Below, piece by piece: positions 6,900 through 16,497 of a stretch of 64,000 nt of DNA (the first letter of the stretch is position 1; each line of letters begins with the position of its first letter). The stretch lies in NCBI RefSeq assembly GCF_002440635.1, contig NZ_DJUW01000034.1, positions 23,074 through 87,073 on the forward strand, read 5' to 3'. The translations under genes and the position numbers were made by a program. This DNA comes from Novosphingobium sp. UBA6272. Its GTDB lineage: Bacteria; Pseudomonadota; Alphaproteobacteria; Sphingomonadales; Sphingomonadaceae. Below the pieces are notes generated by a model. That model searched no databases. It was given only the letters and a program-made list of their open reading frames with translations, and was not told the DNA's origin.

Positions 6900-8792
6900 C
6901 TAAATCCGCAATGTGCCGAGCGAGCGATCCAGCATCAGCAGTTGCCACAACAGCCGCCCGTGATCCGAGCGTCCGCTGATGTGGTCCTCGGCCAGCGATC
7001 CAATCCTGCCCGCATCCAGCCAACCGGTCCGCGCCAGTGCAGAGCTGGAGGCGATGGCCCGCGCGCTTGATGCCAACGGCCCACGGAACCAGTTCGAGAT
7101 CGGCAGGACGAAACCCTGCTTCTGCCGGTACAGGATATCGTCGGGCAGGTAGCGCCGCATCGTTTTCTTGAGAAGCCACTTGCCCTCGCCGCGCTGCAGG
7201 CGCAGCCGCTCCGGCAGGCTGGCAGCGAATTCGAGCAGCCGGTGGTCAAGCAGTGGCTCGCGCGCCTCCAGGCTGACCGCCATCGAAGTGCGATCAACCT
7301 TGGTCAGGATATCGCCCGGAAGCCAGAACTTGAGATCGGCATATTGGGCCCGGTCCAGCCCCGAACGGGCCGGTGCCCGGCGCATTGCGTCTTCCCAGGC
7401 CTGTTCCGCGCGGTAATCGCCGCGCAGCCGGGCATAGTCGGGGGTGTAAAGCATGGCACGCAGTTCCGGCGGCACGATCCCGACCGCGCGGGCATAACCG
7501 GCCTCGCTGCTGGCCGCGAGCGACAGCAGCGTGGCCTTGGCCCGCAGCGGACGCGGGGCCCAGTCGGCCTTGGGATAGATCGCGCCAAGCCCGCCAAACA
7601 CCGGGCCACGCAGTGCCTGCGGCAGGAACGAGCGCAAGCGATCTTCGGCGTGCTGGAACTTGTGCCGGCGATAACCAGCGAAGGCCTCGTCGGCACCGTC
7701 GCCGGACAGGGCTACTGTCACCGTCTCACGCGCCAGTTGGCAGACCCGCCAGGTCGGCAGGGCCGAGGCATCGGCGAAGGGCTCGTCGAACATCGCCGCC
7801 AGTTCATCGACGTGTTCGAAGTCATCGGGCGAAACCTGCCGCGCGCGGTGATCGGTCGAAAAACGCTGGGCCACCATGGCAGCGTAACTGGTTTCGTCGT
7901 GCTGGCTGACATCGAAACCGATCGAGCAGGTCTTGACCGGGTTGCTGCTCGCCTCCGCCATCAGCGCGACAACCGATGAGCTATCCACTCCGCCCGACAG
8001 GAACGCGCCCAGCGGCACGTCCGATACCATCCGACTGGTCACCGCCTGGCGCAGCAGGTGCAGCAGCTCAGCCTCAAGGTCGGCGGTCCGGCCCTGGCGG
8101 CGGTCGGCAAAGGAAATGTCCCACCACTGGCTGGGCGCGGGCAACGGGGCATCGTGGCGCAGCAGCAGCGAATGCCCTGCCGGAAGCTTGTGCACCCCGG
8201 CCAGGATCGAGCGATGATCTGGCACATAACCCCAGGCGAGGTAGTCGTCGATCGCCAGCGGATCGATATCACGCCGCAGCAGCGGATGCGCGGTCAGGCC
8301 CTTGAGCTCGGAGGCGAAAGCCAGGCTGCCATCGCTGAGCGGGGCATAGAACAGCGGCTTCACCCCCAGCCGGTCGCGCGCCAGGAACAGGGTCCGCTGC
8401 CCCAGATCGTAGATCGCGAAAGCGAACATGCCGTGCAAGCGCGGCAGGCACGCCGGGCCCCAGCGTTGCCAAGCTGCGAGGATAACCTCGCTGTCGCCGT
8501 CGGTATGGAACTCCGCCCCATGGGCGCGCAGTTCTTCGCGCAGTTCGCGGAAGTTGTAGATCTCGCCATTGAAGACCAGCATCGCGCGGCCGTCGGTCGA
8601 CGCCATCGGCTGCGGCGATCCGGCGATATCAATGATCGAAAGGCGCAGGTGGCCCAGGCCGACCCCAGGGGCGGTCCAGGTGCCCTGCCCGTCCGGTCCG
8701 CGGTGCGCCATCGCTGCGCACATCCGCTCGATCCGCGCCGGATCAACCGGCTTGGGCGTCGAGAGATGAAAAATGCCAGCGATTCCGCACAT
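6900..8792 (-). CDS. XrtA-associated asparagine-synthase-like amidotransferase
   Basis: The 630-residue protein begins MCGIAGIF, with Cys2 as the Ntn glutaminase nucleophile. RGPDGQG, GLGHLRLSIID and FNGEIYN follow. The C-terminal asparagine-synthase domain has the PP-loop FLSGGVDSSSV and ALSGDGADEAFAGYRRHKF. The length and linkage to XrtA match the TIGR03108 type (exosortase A system amidotransferase 1). Such enzymes are thought to amidate or amino-modify a polysaccharide or its precursor; the true substrate is not known. It is the last gene of the minus operon, 12 bases after the exosortase gene. A second homologue lies in the other polysaccharide cluster (39676-41616). Confidence 0.88.
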   Translation of the reverse strand: MCGIAGIFHLSTPKPVDPARIERMCAAMAHRGPDGQGTWTAPGVGLGHLRLSIIDIAGSPQPMASTDGRAMLVFNGEIYNFRELREELRAHGAEFHTDGDSEVILAAWQRWGPACLPRLHGMFAFAIYDLGQRTLFLARDRLGVKPLFYAPLSDGSLAFASELKGLTAHPLLRRDIDPLAIDDYLAWGYVPDHRSILAGVHKLPAGHSLLLRHDAPLPAPSQWWDISFADRRQGRTADLEAELLHLLRQAVTSRMVSDVPLGAFLSGGVDSSSVVALMAEASSNPVKTCSIGFDVSQHDETSYAAMVAQRFSTDHRARQVSPDDFEHVDELAAMFDEPFADASALPTWRVCQLARETVTVALSGDGADEAFAGYRRHKFQHAEDRLRSFLPQALRGPVFGGLGAIYPKADWAPRPLRAKATLLSLAASSEAGYARAVGIVPPELRAMLYTPDYARLRGDYRAEQAWEDAMRRAPARSGLDRAQYADLKFWLPGDILTKVDRTSMAVSLEAREPLLDHRLLEFAASLPERLRLQRGEGKWLLKKTMRRYLPDDILYRQKQGFVLPISNWFRGPLASSARAIASSSALARTGWLDAGRIGSLAEDHISGRSDHGRLLWQLLMLDRSLGTLRI

Positions 8793-8804
8793 TGGCCGCA
8801 GCGC

Positions 8805-10361
8805 TTAGCGTTGTTCGCCGATGCGGTCCATCCACGGCCCAATTTCGCCCACGGCACTCTCGAATGACCGCAGCGCCACGGTCGGATCGCGTCCGGCTTC
8901 GCGTTCGGAGGAAAGGATCAGGACCGCAGTCGGCCGAGCGCGCAGGAACAGCCGGTCAGCAATGTTGGCCAGCTTGAGCCGGGCATTGCTGCCAGTCAGC
9001 AGGGTATCCGTGCGGTACCAGGTGTGGGCCAGTCGCTCGGTCGCGCTCTTGTGGACCAGCACTTCGCCCTTGCCGCCTGCGGGCGCAGCAACATTGCTGG
9101 ACCACGACCAGGTGCCGTCGGGGATTAGGGCGCCCTGCCCGAACCCGCCGGCTTCGCGCCCTTCGGACTGCGCGGCATAGAGCGCATAGAACACGTCGAC
9201 CTTCTGCCCGGCGGCATTGGCGTAGGTGCCTAGCAGGCGGTGGTCCGCGCCAACCGCGCGCGGTTCCCAAGGTGCGGCGGGGCCAAAATCCACCCTCTGC
9301 CACCCAGCGACTTGCGGGAGATCTACCGCGCGCGGCATCGGCGCGGTAATCTGCTGCGCGGCGTAAGACCAACCCATGCCGGCAACGATCAAGGCCGCCG
9401 CAGCAATCACGGCCTTGGCCGGAGCGAATGCATGCCCTTCCCAGTGGCCCAATGCCAAACTTGCGTTAATGGCAGCAGGATCGATCATCGGCTCGTCTCG
9501 AGAACGATCAAAGAATTTCCATGAGACGCCCAACACTGCCGCGATGACGACAGCGAAGAAGACCCAGCCATAGATCAAATGGTCGATTCCGGCCGCCTTC
9601 TCGATCCCTACGTGCTGCGCGGCGAAAATGGTTCCCCAGGCACGAATTCCATTGGCGATGATCGGAACCACCACGCACAGCGCCAGGAACGCAGCCCGGC
9701 GTTTCCAGCTCCGGAATCCTATGTTGCCGACAAGCACGCCGAGGGCGATCATCGCGATCAAAAACTTCACGCCCGAACAGGCTTCGGCGACCTCGAACAA
9801 TCCGGCCGGGGTATCGATGAACACGCCCTCGATCACCGCCGGAATGCCGCTGACCCCGACAAGAAAGATCGTCAGCATGGCGGTGATGGTCTGCAACGGC
9901 GGAACCAGTTCGTCGCCAAAGGGTACTAGGAAGCCCATGTAGCAGAGCGGGAAAAGCAGTGCCGCGCAGGATCGCGGGCCAAGCAGCAGCAACGCGGTTG
10001 ACGGCAGCATCGCCACTGCACCGGCCTGCCGCAGCAGGTCGAACCCGGCAAAGGTGCCAAGCACCCAACCGAACACTGCCATGGCAAGCGGGACCAGCCC
10101 CCAGCGCGACGGACGGGGCGCAACCTCACGCACTTCGGGCCAGCGCTGCCAGACCAGCCAGGCGATGATCGGCGGGACGAGTAGAATGTGGTTGTAAGTC
10201 GAACTGTCCCACCACTGCCGCGCCATCGCCAACCAATCGCCGGCAAACAGCGCGATCAGCGCAAGCCAGACGAGGCCGAGTCGCAAGCCGGCCGAACGCC
10301 AGACCTGCGGCACCTCGAACTGCTCCGCGACAGGAGAGGACAGGACCGCTTCAGGCGGCAT
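8805..10361 (-). CDS. xrtA: Exosortase A fused to an EpsI domain
   Basis: Residues 1 to about 285 form a multi-pass membrane exosortase with the expected Cys/Arg/His residues: EACSGVKF (Cys195), NGIRAWG (Arg240) and GIDHLIYGW (His261). Residues from about 300 to 518 form a periplasmic EpsI-type domain (AAPWEPRAVGADHRLLGTYA onward) after one further membrane segment. XrtA is a predicted cysteine transpeptidase that cleaves PEP-CTERM signals and attaches exported proteins to a surface glycan. XrtA-EpsI fusion is common in this system. It overlaps the upstream glycosyltransferase gene by 11 bp. No PEP-CTERM substrate was found in the window. Confidence 0.93.
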   Translation of the reverse strand: MPPEAVLSSPVAEQFEVPQVWRSAGLRLGLVWLALIALFAGDWLAMARQWWDSSTYNHILLVPPIIAWLVWQRWPEVREVAPRPSRWGLVPLAMAVFGWVLGTFAGFDLLRQAGAVAMLPSTALLLLGPRSCAALLFPLCYMGFLVPFGDELVPPLQTITAMLTIFLVGVSGIPAVIEGVFIDTPAGLFEVAEACSGVKFLIAMIALGVLVGNIGFRSWKRRAAFLALCVVVPIIANGIRAWGTIFAAQHVGIEKAAGIDHLIYGWVFFAVVIAAVLGVSWKFFDRSRDEPMIDPAAINASLALGHWEGHAFAPAKAVIAAAALIVAGMGWSYAAQQITAPMPRAVDLPQVAGWQRVDFGPAAPWEPRAVGADHRLLGTYANAAGQKVDVFYALYAAQSEGREAGGFGQGALIPDGTWSWSSNVAAPAGGKGEVLVHKSATERLAHTWYRTDTLLTGSNARLKLANIADRLFLRARPTAVLILSSEREAGRDPTVALRSFESAVGEIGPWMDRIGEQR

Positions 10362-11592
10362 GGCGCGGTTGACCTTGTGCAGAGCCGAAAATCAGGGCCT
10401 CAAGCGGTGCCAGCGTGGCCGGCCAGCTGAGCGTATCCGCTACATATCGCCGCGCCGAATGTCCCAATGATGTGGCCTTGCCCGGATCCCTTGCCAGCTC
10501 GACCACCCGGCCAACCAGTTCGGCATCGCTGTCGATGATCGAGAGGTGCTCGCCATCGCGTGCACCGATGCCCGTCGCGGCACCGGAGGTCAGCACGACC
10601 GGCAGTTCCATCGCCATGGCTTCCAGCACCTTGTTCTGGACCCCGCGCGCGATCTCCAGCGGCACCAGCGCGATGTCCGCACCGCGCAGCCAAGTCCGGA
10701 TGTCGGCAACCTCGCCCCAGACGTGGCACCCATTCTGTCGGTGCAGGGCCTTCATCGCTGCGGGCGGATTGCGCCCGACGACATGGAAGCTCGCTTCGGG
10801 CAGTTCGGCCCGGATTGCCGGCATCAGCCGGGTGATCGCGCGCTCGGCAGCGGCGATGTTGGGGGCATAGTCCATCTGCCCGGTGAAGATCAGGCGCGGC
10901 GCGGGAAGCTCGGTCAGCGCCAGTTCCGGCGCGACTGACGCCGGATCGAAGACAGCGCAATCAATCCCGTTGCGCAAGGCGCGAATGTCGCAGGGGTTCC
11001 GATCTGGACCCGAGAGGCGCGACTGGAACAGGGCAGCTTCCTCTGCCGAAACGAACAGGCTGTGCCGGGCCCGGCGCGCCAGACGAGCTTCCTCGGCCGC
11101 GAGCAAGCGCCCTTCGCGCGCGTCGATCCAAGCCCTCGGCCCGGAGCCGGAGGCGCCATAGGCATCGAACTTGGCAGAATCGACGTCGACGAAATCGAGG
11201 ATCACCGGTCCGTCGAACCAATCGGGGACATATTGCCCCATCTGGCCGGAGAACACATAAATCGCCGCAATCGGCCGTTCCTGCAGCACCTTGTCGACAT
11301 AGGCCCGGATTGCGGGGCTGTGAAATGCCGTCAGGCTGACCGGCTGGCGGCGCAGCAGGGCTTCGGCACCCGCGAGCGGCAAGGGTTTGCGGCGGCGCAC
11401 CAGCAAGTGGCTGGCGCAGAGCACTTCGAGCTGAGGTTCCTGCGCAAGGTCGGCCTCGTTTTCTGCGAAGGTCGCGGCATGGACCGGGCCGAGTGCCGCC
11501 AGATGCTTCAGCACATGGCTCGAACGGATCTTGTCCCCCCGGTCCGGCGGAAACGGCATCCGGTGCGCCAGGAACAGGATCTCGCCACTCAC
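10351..11592 (-). CDS. XrtA-associated glycosyltransferase (TIGR03087 type)
   Basis: The start is GTG at 11592, which overlaps the TGA of the FemAB gene (GTGA). A longer frame continues upstream but lies inside that gene. The 413-residue protein begins SGEILFLAHRMPFPPDRGDKIRS, the N-terminus typical of the exosortase-associated group. FTGQMDYAPNIAAAERAI and LVPLEIARGVQNKVLEAMAMELPVV are donor-binding GT-B features. It should transfer a sugar from a nucleotide donor during assembly of the XrtA-linked polysaccharide in the cytosol. Donor and linkage are unknown. Confidence 0.88.
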   Translation of the reverse strand: MSGEILFLAHRMPFPPDRGDKIRSSHVLKHLAALGPVHAATFAENEADLAQEPQLEVLCASHLLVRRRKPLPLAGAEALLRRQPVSLTAFHSPAIRAYVDKVLQERPIAAIYVFSGQMGQYVPDWFDGPVILDFVDVDSAKFDAYGASGSGPRAWIDAREGRLLAAEEARLARRARHSLFVSAEEAALFQSRLSGPDRNPCDIRALRNGIDCAVFDPASVAPELALTELPAPRLIFTGQMDYAPNIAAAERAITRLMPAIRAELPEASFHVVGRNPPAAMKALHRQNGCHVWGEVADIRTWLRGADIALVPLEIARGVQNKVLEAMAMELPVVLTSGAATGIGARDGEHLSIIDSDAELVGRVVELARDPGKATSLGHSARRYVADTLSWPATLAPLEALIFGSAQGQPRHAA

Positions 11593-12665
11593 GCCAGCCC
11601 CCGGGCTACATGGGGGCCAATCAGGTTGGCGATCGGCAGGGGCAGCCGCTTCCACAATTCGATCTTGGCCGAATTGCCGGCACTGGTCGGATCGGCATCG
11701 CGCGGTGCCGCGCCCGGAGCAGTCCAGCTGGCGTAGCTCAGCGGCTCGGGCTCGAAACCCCAGTTGCGCTTGAAATCATAGGGGCCGCTGCCGGTCTTGG
11801 AGCGGCCGAAATCGAACCGGGTGCAGCCGCGCCGGCGGGCGTGGAGCATCAGTTCGTAGTACATCCGGTCGTTGGCGCGCAGCCGCCGGGCCTCCCAGGT
11901 GCCCCCACCCCAATACGGCATGACCGCACCCTTGTGATAAAGCGACAGCACACTGGCCACCGGGCGACCCTGGTGCCGCACGGTCAGAATATCGGCATCA
12001 TCGCCGAATGCATCGAGCACTGAGTGGAAAAGGGACTTGGGGAACACCGGCGTGCCCAAGTTGCGGACGCTTTCGGCATAGACCGCATAGTGCGCCGCGC
12101 GATCTCCAGCCCCGCAGCCGATCTCGATCGTCAAGTCGTTGGCCAGTCCCTTGCGGACTTCAGCGCGTTGCTTGCGCGGGATCCAGGTCAGCTGGGCTTC
12201 GTCGTCGGCAGCCAGGTCGGCCGCGAAGTTGCAGTGCGAATCCTTCCGGATCGACCAGCCTGCCCTGGCCTTGGGCAGCAGCCCCCCACGCAGCTCGGCC
12301 GAGGGGCAGGATCGGCGCAGCGCCAGCTCCTCCAGCGCCCCGAGCAATTCGCGCCCGGCGCGTTCATCGATGGCCAGAATTCCGCCGCCGACGGCAAACC
12401 CGCTTGAGACGATGACCCGCCCGAACAACGGCGAATGGGCTTCGATCAGGGGCAGGAAGGCGGCAAGGTCGCCGCCCTGCTCTGCCACCAGTGCGACCGC
12501 CCTGTTGCCCGTCCCCCGCGCCACGGCAACAAGCCAGGCCGGGCGATGGAAAGGCGAGCCTTCCGGATGTTCAGCGACAAGCCGCTCAAGCCGGGCCAGT
12601 TCGCCCGGATCGCGCAGGTCCGCTTCGCGCAGGGCGAGCGCAGCTGGACGGAACGGTGCGTTCAC
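11589..12665 (-). CDS. XrtA-associated FemAB-type protein (TIGR03019 type)
   Basis: This is a 358-residue GNAT/FemAB-like protein. SPFHRPAWLVAVARG near the N-terminus, SIRKDSHCNFAADL, WIPRKQRAEVRKGL and YELMLHARRRGCTRFDFGRSK are characteristic of the FemAB-related proteins that travel with exosortases. Family members transfer aminoacyl or acyl groups; the acceptor here is unknown, perhaps the polysaccharide or its lipid intermediate. Start and stop overlap both neighbours by 4 bp (ATGA and GTGA), so translation is probably coupled. The second GNAT-type protein at 22758-23771 belongs to the other arm of the locus. Confidence 0.87.
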   Translation of the reverse strand: MNAPFRPAALALREADLRDPGELARLERLVAEHPEGSPFHRPAWLVAVARGTGNRAVALVAEQGGDLAAFLPLIEAHSPLFGRVIVSSGFAVGGGILAIDERAGRELLGALEELALRRSCPSAELRGGLLPKARAGWSIRKDSHCNFAADLAADDEAQLTWIPRKQRAEVRKGLANDLTIEIGCGAGDRAAHYAVYAESVRNLGTPVFPKSLFHSVLDAFGDDADILTVRHQGRPVASVLSLYHKGAVMPYWGGGTWEARRLRANDRMYYELMLHARRRGCTRFDFGRSKTGSGPYDFKRNWGFEPEPLSYASWTAPGAAPRDADPTSAGNSAKIELWKRLPLPIANLIGPHVARGLA

Positions 12666-13534
12666 GCCGCCAGCTCCACCGCGCGGGCTGCCTCACGGTG
12701 CGCGAGCAAGTCCATCCGGCCCCAGGCAAAGTCCTGGACCAGTTGGCGCAGCTTGTCGCTCATAACGCTGAGATTGGTGTAATGCCTGACCCGCGATTTG
12801 AGCGAGGCATTAGGCACCCGAGGCTGCTCGGGATCGATTTCCCACGGATGGAAATAGAACACCGCCGGACGCTCATCGACCGTGTTGACCTGACGGATCG
12901 CCCAGCGCGAAAAGGCATAGGGCAGCACGCGAAAAAAGCCCCCGCCCCCGGCCGCAAGCCGCTTGCCCGCGAAATGCGCTGTGGTGACCGGGATCTCGAC
13001 CAGGTCTGACCATGGCAATGGTTTGAAGGCAAAGCGCGGGGCTTCGCGCCAGCCGTAGTGGTCATGCGTGATCGGCGCGACTGAGGATGAATATTCGAAC
13101 CCCTGCTCGACCAGCGCCATATAGGCCCAGGGCGTGCGGCTATCGATCGAGAAGCTCGGTGCGCGATAGCCGGTGATGCGCTGGCCCGAGGTATCTTCCA
13201 GAACTTTGCGGCTGCGTTCAAGATCGGCGGCGAAGCTGGCCTTGTCGAACCGGAATACGCGTTCGTGGTCCCAGCCGTGGCTGGCCAATTCGTGCCCGGC
13301 ATCTACGATCCGGCGCATCAGCGTGCCATGACGCTGCGCCACCCAACCAAGGGTAAAGAAGGTCGCCTTTACGTCCGCGTCGGCGAACATCTGCAGGATC
13401 AGGTCGCAGTTGCGCTCGACCCGATCGGTCAGTCCGTCCCAGTTCTGGCGGTCGATCACGCCTTCGAATGCGCCGACCTGAAACCAGTCCTCGACGTCGA
13501 CCGACAGGCCATTGACCAAAGCGGGGGGTGCCAT
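12662..13534 (-). CDS. XrtA-associated polysaccharide deacetylase (TIGR03006 type)
   Basis: The 290-residue protein carries NodB-homology motifs: GLSVDVEDWFQ (about 9-19) with the catalytic and metal Asp residues, TFFTLGWVAQRH, and HELASHGWDHERVF with the metal-binding HxxxH. ITGYRAPSFSI is motif 3 and VFYFHPWEID is a late motif of this subgroup. It should remove N- or O-acetyl groups from a polysaccharide or its precursor. No signal peptide is evident, as in other members of the exosortase-linked group. It lies 19 bases after the ATPase gene and overlaps the FemAB gene by 4 bp. Confidence 0.9.
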   Translation of the reverse strand: MAPPALVNGLSVDVEDWFQVGAFEGVIDRQNWDGLTDRVERNCDLILQMFADADVKATFFTLGWVAQRHGTLMRRIVDAGHELASHGWDHERVFRFDKASFAADLERSRKVLEDTSGQRITGYRAPSFSIDSRTPWAYMALVEQGFEYSSSVAPITHDHYGWREAPRFAFKPLPWSDLVEIPVTTAHFAGKRLAAGGGGFFRVLPYAFSRWAIRQVNTVDERPAVFYFHPWEIDPEQPRVPNASLKSRVRHYTNLSVMSDKLRQLVQDFAWGRMDLLAHREAARAVELAA

Positions 13535-13553
13535 GGCGGCGCGCTCCAGTCGA

Positions 13554-14741
13554 TCAAGCCGCAGCGCGGCTGGCGTCGTCGGCCTCGATCCACTCGATCA
13601 GCATGGTCAGGGTGTGACGGATCGTGCGTTCCTGCTCGAGCATCTTGGTCTCGATTCCCGAAAGCTTGGCTTCGATCGCGGCCAGTGCCCCGCCGTCGGG
13701 CTGAGCCGGCATCGCCGGCATTGCCTCACGCTCGTTGGCAAGTTCGATCACGGCCTGTTGCAGTTCAGCAATCTGGGCATCGCGTTCGGCCAGCAGCGCC
13801 TGCAGCTGGGCCATGGCGACAACATCGACGGGAAGCGGCGCGGGCACGGCTGGGACAGCTTCGGCAATCGGGGCAACAGCCACCGGCTCGGCCTTCGGGG
13901 TCGGCCGCTTGAGCTGCATGGTGCCGTCAAGCTCAAGCTCTTCAAGCACCTGGCTGAGCATCGCCCCATCGATCCGGCTGCGCTGCTCGACCGAGCCGAG
14001 TAGCATCAGCCGGTTGCAGATCTGGTTGATCCGGCGCGGCACGCCGCCCGAAGCCTCGAACAGTTCGGTGAAGACGCGCTGATCGAACTTGGGATTGCCG
14101 GTCCACCCGACCACTTTGAGGCGGTGCTCGATATAGGGCTGTACCTCGCCCAGCTCCATCGCCTCAAGGTGGTGCGCGGCGATCACGCGCTGGCGCAATT
14201 GCTCAAGCTGCGGGTGATCCTGGATCGTGTCGCGGAATTCCGGCTGGCCCAGCAGCAGGGTCTGCAACAGCGGGTGCGCGCCAAGCTGGAAGTTGGAAAG
14301 CATTCGCAGCTCTTCCAGCGCATCGATCCCCAGGTTCTGGCTTTCGTCGACCACCAGCAGGCAGCGCCGCCCGGAGCGGGCCTCGTCATGCAGGAACGCC
14401 TCGATCGCGCCGAGCGCCGAGGCCTTGTCATGCCCGTCGACAATCAGGCCAAAAGCCTGCGCGACAACATGGACCAGTTCCTCGCCATCAAGCTTGCTGG
14501 TGACGATCTGCGCAGCGGTCAGCCGGGCCGGATCGATCGTCGCCATCAGGTGCGCAACGAGGGTCGACTTGCCTGCGCCGACTTCACCGGTGATCACCAC
14601 AAAGCCTTCGCCCTGCGCCAGACCATAAGAGAGATAGGACAGCGCCTTGCGGTGCGTCAGACTTTCAAAATAGAAAGTCGGATCGGGCGTCAGCTGGAAC
14701 GGACGGCCGGTCAGTCCATAATAGTCGTTGAACATCATCAT
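13554..14741 (-). CDS. XrtA-associated AAA/ExeA-like ATPase (TIGR03015 type)
   Basis: The protein begins MMMFNDYYGLTGRPFQLTPD and is about 395 residues. GGAAGGG lies just upstream of three consecutive ATG codons (14741, 14738, 14735), any of which could start. Walker A is GEVGAGKST, Walker B is LLVVDESQNL, and GGVPRRINQICNRLML is the sensor/lid part. The C-terminal third (after about 270) is Ala/Pro/Glu-rich and then coiled-coil-like (AQLQALLAERDAQIAELQQA). It resembles the secretion ATPase ExeA/GspA. It probably couples ATP use to assembly or export in the XrtA system; its partner is unknown. Confidence 0.88.
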   Translation of the reverse strand: MMMFNDYYGLTGRPFQLTPDPTFYFESLTHRKALSYLSYGLAQGEGFVVITGEVGAGKSTLVAHLMATIDPARLTAAQIVTSKLDGEELVHVVAQAFGLIVDGHDKASALGAIEAFLHDEARSGRRCLLVVDESQNLGIDALEELRMLSNFQLGAHPLLQTLLLGQPEFRDTIQDHPQLEQLRQRVIAAHHLEAMELGEVQPYIEHRLKVVGWTGNPKFDQRVFTELFEASGGVPRRINQICNRLMLLGSVEQRSRIDGAMLSQVLEELELDGTMQLKRPTPKAEPVAVAPIAEAVPAVPAPLPVDVVAMAQLQALLAERDAQIAELQQAVIELANEREAMPAMPAQPDGGALAAIEAKLSGIETKMLEQERTIRHTLTMLIEWIEADDASRAAA

Positions 14742-14757
14742 TTCCCTTCCGTGCCGC

Positions 14758-16497
14758 TCAGAACGAGTACCGAACGCCGACCATCGCCTGCGCGGACCAG
14801 ATGTCTTCAAGCAGTTCGCGCTCGGCGCCTTGCACGCCCACGGCCGCAGTCGCCGAAAGACGGCTGGTCAGCGAGCGATAGTACGCCGCAGTTGCGCCAT
14901 AGGCAGAGACATCGCCAGCGTTAGAGTCTCCGCTTTGGTACCAACTGGCCCAGACATTGGTGCCAAAGCTGGAATTGCGGTCGATCTGGCCGTTGAGGTA
15001 GGCCCCCATCCACAGGGTCTCGTCAGTCGTGCCGTTGGCAACGGCAAGCACCGTACCGGGCGCTGCAATGAACTTGCGACGGTCATATCCAACGCCCAGC
15101 CCATATTGGAGGCGGTTGCCCGACACCGAGATGCTGCCCATCGCGCCGCGGCCGCGGAACATGGCGGAATTGACCGAGGCAAGCGCAGAACCGAAGCAGG
15201 TGCCCTGCCCCGAGCCGACCGAAGCGGTAGCGGCAACGCAGGTGCCGAGATCGCCGGTTAGTGGGTTGCGGACACCTTCGAATTGTGTCGGCAAGCCGGC
15301 CAGCTGGTTGTTGAGCATGCCGCCAAAGCCGGTAACATTGTCGTAAACCGAGACATTGAGGCTCATCCTCGAATTGGGCGCATAGGCAAAGCTGCCATAA
15401 TAGCTGGTCGAGCCATAACGGCGGCCTACATGGGCTTCGAGCGCGGTTCGCTTGCTGGGGCGCCACAGGACCCCGGCATCCCAGATCAGGCCATCAGCCT
15501 GGTAGGCGATCTGTCGCGGCTGGCTCTTGTCTGTGACGTAGCGGCCATCGCTGCCGATAACCGCCTGACCGGTTAGTGGATCGCGGACCGCATCACGATG
15601 CGAAACCTTTACGTCTTCATAGCCAACCCCGCCCAGCAGCGCGAGATCCGAAGAGATCGGAATGCTCACATCGGCGCGGGCATGCTTGTCATCGATCCGC
15701 TGGTCGAGATTGGACGTATCTTCACGGTTCCACCCCGCACCGACACCAAGCCCCACCGGCAGGACAGTTCCGGCCTTGAACCCGGCGTGAAGCTGGGCGT
15801 TGTGGACAGTGCCTTCGTCATAGATGTCGATCGGGTTCTGGCCCGGGGCAACGATCAGGCTATCGGGTGATTCAACCCGGTTGTAACCAAAGCGATAATG
15901 GCCATCGACCGACAGGTCACCCAAATCGGTGTGAACGGACGGGCCGGCATAGATGCTATAGATCTGCGAGGTAGATCTGTCTTCGCGTCCTGCAACCGCC
16001 GCGCCGTTGTTTTCGACGCTCAACCGCGCGGCCATTGCGCCGGCCTCAAAGGTCAGAGCGCGCGGCACGATAGCGATGCTGCCGCGCGCGACACCGCTGA
16101 ACACGTCACTATCGGGCACGCGGTTGTTGCCATAGCCAATCCGGCGTTCGTACCGCAGCGAAACCGCACCCGAGCTGTTGCGCCCGGCCATGCTAGCTTC
16201 GACCCCTGCCGCAACCGTCGTGTAGGTCAGGACCTCGTCTCCTGGCGAAAGCTCGGCCGCGACGATCTGCTGCACCTCGATATAGGGCACCACATTGGCC
16301 CGCTTGGTGCGGATTGCAGCGCGCGGAGCGACGTCTTCCCCGTCGTCAGCTTCGCTGTCTCCATCGTTGACGGCAGCGCCCGATGCCCCGACATCCCCAT
16401 AAGGCAGTTCCTGGGCGTGTGCCAGAGCAGGCAAGCCGGCAGCAAAGCCGACTGCAAGGAAGGCGGCGGTCTTGAAGAGTTTCGACCTCATGGTCAT
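14758..16497 (-). CDS. XrtA-associated outer-membrane beta-barrel protein (TIGR03016 type)
   Basis: The ATG at 16497 overlaps the TGA of the kinase gene (ATGA). A longer frame upstream has no support. The 579-residue precursor has a signal peptide (MTMRSKLFKTAAFLAVGFAA, cut near AHA-QE at about 29). Asp/Glu-rich sequence follows, then many alternating amphipathic strands rich in Gly, Tyr and Ser, ending MVGVRYSF with the C-terminal Phe of outer-membrane barrels. Homologues are thought to form a secretin-like or porin-like outer-membrane partner for XrtA-linked polysaccharide. It may be the exit pore or an anchor. Confidence 0.87.
   Translation of the reverse strand: MTMRSKLFKTAAFLAVGFAAGLPALAHAQELPYGDVGASGAAVNDGDSEADDGEDVAPRAAIRTKRANVVPYIEVQQIVAAELSPGDEVLTYTTVAAGVEASMAGRNSSGAVSLRYERRIGYGNNRVPDSDVFSGVARGSIAIVPRALTFEAGAMAARLSVENNGAAVAGREDRSTSQIYSIYAGPSVHTDLGDLSVDGHYRFGYNRVESPDSLIVAPGQNPIDIYDEGTVHNAQLHAGFKAGTVLPVGLGVGAGWNREDTSNLDQRIDDKHARADVSIPISSDLALLGGVGYEDVKVSHRDAVRDPLTGQAVIGSDGRYVTDKSQPRQIAYQADGLIWDAGVLWRPSKRTALEAHVGRRYGSTSYYGSFAYAPNSRMSLNVSVYDNVTGFGGMLNNQLAGLPTQFEGVRNPLTGDLGTCVAATASVGSGQGTCFGSALASVNSAMFRGRGAMGSISVSGNRLQYGLGVGYDRRKFIAAPGTVLAVANGTTDETLWMGAYLNGQIDRNSSFGTNVWASWYQSGDSNAGDVSAYGATAAYYRSLTSRLSATAAVGVQGAERELLEDIWSAQAMVGVRYSF

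Noticed and set aside
11062..11736. Open frame opposite the XrtA glycosyltransferase and FemAB genes
   Set aside because: It crosses two well-supported genes on the opposite strand and shows only shadow-type composition.
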